Positions 63,541-64,000 of a DNA stretch of 64,000 nucleotides are shown one piece after another. The number at the start of each line of letters is the position of its first letter. Positions within the stretch are counted from its first letter, which is position 1. The stretch spans positions 186,001-250,000 of the forward strand of contig NZ_JACHBG010000002.1 in NCBI RefSeq assembly GCF_014207095.1, in the 5' to 3' direction. Source of the DNA: Martinezella lusitana (GTDB lineage Bacteria > Pseudomonadota > Alphaproteobacteria > Rhizobiales > Rhizobiaceae). The notes beneath the pieces are model-generated. The model saw only the letters and a program-made list of their open reading frames with translations, was not told where the DNA came from and did not search any database. A program made the translations under genes and the position numbers.

Positions 63541-64000
63541 TCAGGAGAGCTTTGCTTCAGCTGCGGCGACAACAGCTTCGGTGGTGATGCCGAAGTGCTT
63601 GTAGACGTCCTTATAAGGAGCCGAAGCGCCGAAGCCCTTCATGCCGATAAAGGCGCCTTCCGGTCCGATGAAGGCATCCCATCCTTCGCGAACGCCGGCT
63701 TCGACGGCAACCTTGACCGGCGAATTGCCGATGACGTCCCTGCGGTAGGCTTCCGGCTGCTCGAAGAAGAGTTCGGTGCAGGGAACGGAAACGACGCGCG
63801 TGGAGACGCCCTTGCCTTCGAGAGCCGTGCGAGCCGCGACGGCAAGCTCGACTTCGGAGCCTGAAGCGAAAATCGTCACCTTGGCATCGGCATTGCCGGC
63901 CAGCGTGTAGGCGCCCTGTTCGCAGAGGTTCTTCTCGCTGTATTCCGTACGAGCAGCCAGCAGGTTCTGACGGGTCAGGGCAAGGCCGGACGGACGGTTG
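63541..64000 (-). CDS. tkt: Transketolase (3' part; continues past the window)
   Basis: The last 152 codons of a transketolase; the frame continues past the end of the window. The visible part includes PSGLALTRQNL and the C-terminal domain FASGSEVELAVAARTAL, then KDVYKHFGITTEAV. It moves two-carbon units in the pentose phosphate and Calvin pathways. It is first in the tkt-gapA run. Confidence 0.95.
   Translation of the reverse strand, partial: NRPSGLALTRQNLLAARTEYSEKNLCEQGAYTLAGNADAKVTIFASGSEVELAVAARTALEGKGVSTRVVSVPCTELFFEQPEAYRRDVIGNSPVKVAVEAGVREGWDAFIGPEGAFIGMKGFGASAPYKDVYKHFGITTEAVVAAAEAKLS

Overview
The window is chromosomal DNA of an alphaproteobacterium of the Rhizobiaceae, most likely Rhizobium or a close relative. 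The evidence is the high G+C content, the gene families (Omp10-type lipoprotein, homospermidine synthase, DUF1036-pyk pair, DUF2312/DUF1244/DUF1465/DUF1192 proteins, 41-residue bL36) and dispersed short intergenic repeats of rhizobial type. I see no rRNA, tRNA, IS element, phage or CRISPR array. Most of it is housekeeping or conserved core DNA with a few accessory-looking islands.

Layout. 0-9 kb: NfeD/SPFH membrane pair, an HtrA-like protein without a recognisable catalytic triad, ferrochelatase, a secreted 5'-nucleotidase with a LysM tail, an Omp10-like lipoprotein and homospermidine synthase. 8.8-12.8 kb: a tight minus-strand group pepF-pabB-pabC-yciI (folate branch plus oligopeptidase). 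13-19.4 kb: an orphan sigma-54 response regulator, an exported DUF882/M15-like protein, then a small surface-glycan island (GT29-like, GT25, polysaccharide deacetylase) behind an A+T-rich gap. 19.4-23.2 kb: a copper-handling group (CopC, SCO, PCuAC, PepSY membrane protein, DUF2946). 23.3-28.1 kb: amine oxidase, branched-chain aminotransferase, beta-hydroxyacid dehydrogenase-type oxidoreductase, nitronate monooxygenase. 28.3-32 kb: DUF2312, DUF1244, N-formylglutamate amidohydrolase, and DUF1036 overlapping pyruvate kinase. 32-39 kb: XRE/DUF2975 pair, LysE exporter, threonine dehydratase-like enzyme, and a LysR gene divergent from tautomerase-cupin-DUF4865.

39-45.9 kb: TPR protein, rpmJ, purK-purE with two small YdcH proteins, ArsR regulator, ThiE-like protein, Sel1-repeat protein, inositol monophosphatase. 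46-48.1 kb: a MotA/TolQ-like plus MotB/OmpA-like pair that resembles a non-flagellar ion-driven stator. 48.2-55.9 kb: DUF1508, ABC exporter, rpmE, a Tet(M)/OtrA-like ribosomal protection GTPase preceded by a candidate leader peptide and hairpin, DUF1465, DUF1192, MFS transporter. 55.9-64 kb: PhzF, serine hydrolase, and the glycolytic/Calvin-type genes tkt (partial)-gapA ... pgk, with a glycolipid-binding-family gene and a K+/H+ antiporter between gapA and pgk.

The observations I rate highest are the leader ORF and hairpin before the ribosomal protection gene, the non-flagellar stator pair, the triad-less HtrA-like protein, the GT29-like protein in the glycan island, the dispersed repeat family, and a long perfect hairpin around the stop codon of the MotB-like gene. 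All calls come from reading the sequence and protein motifs by eye; no database search was run.
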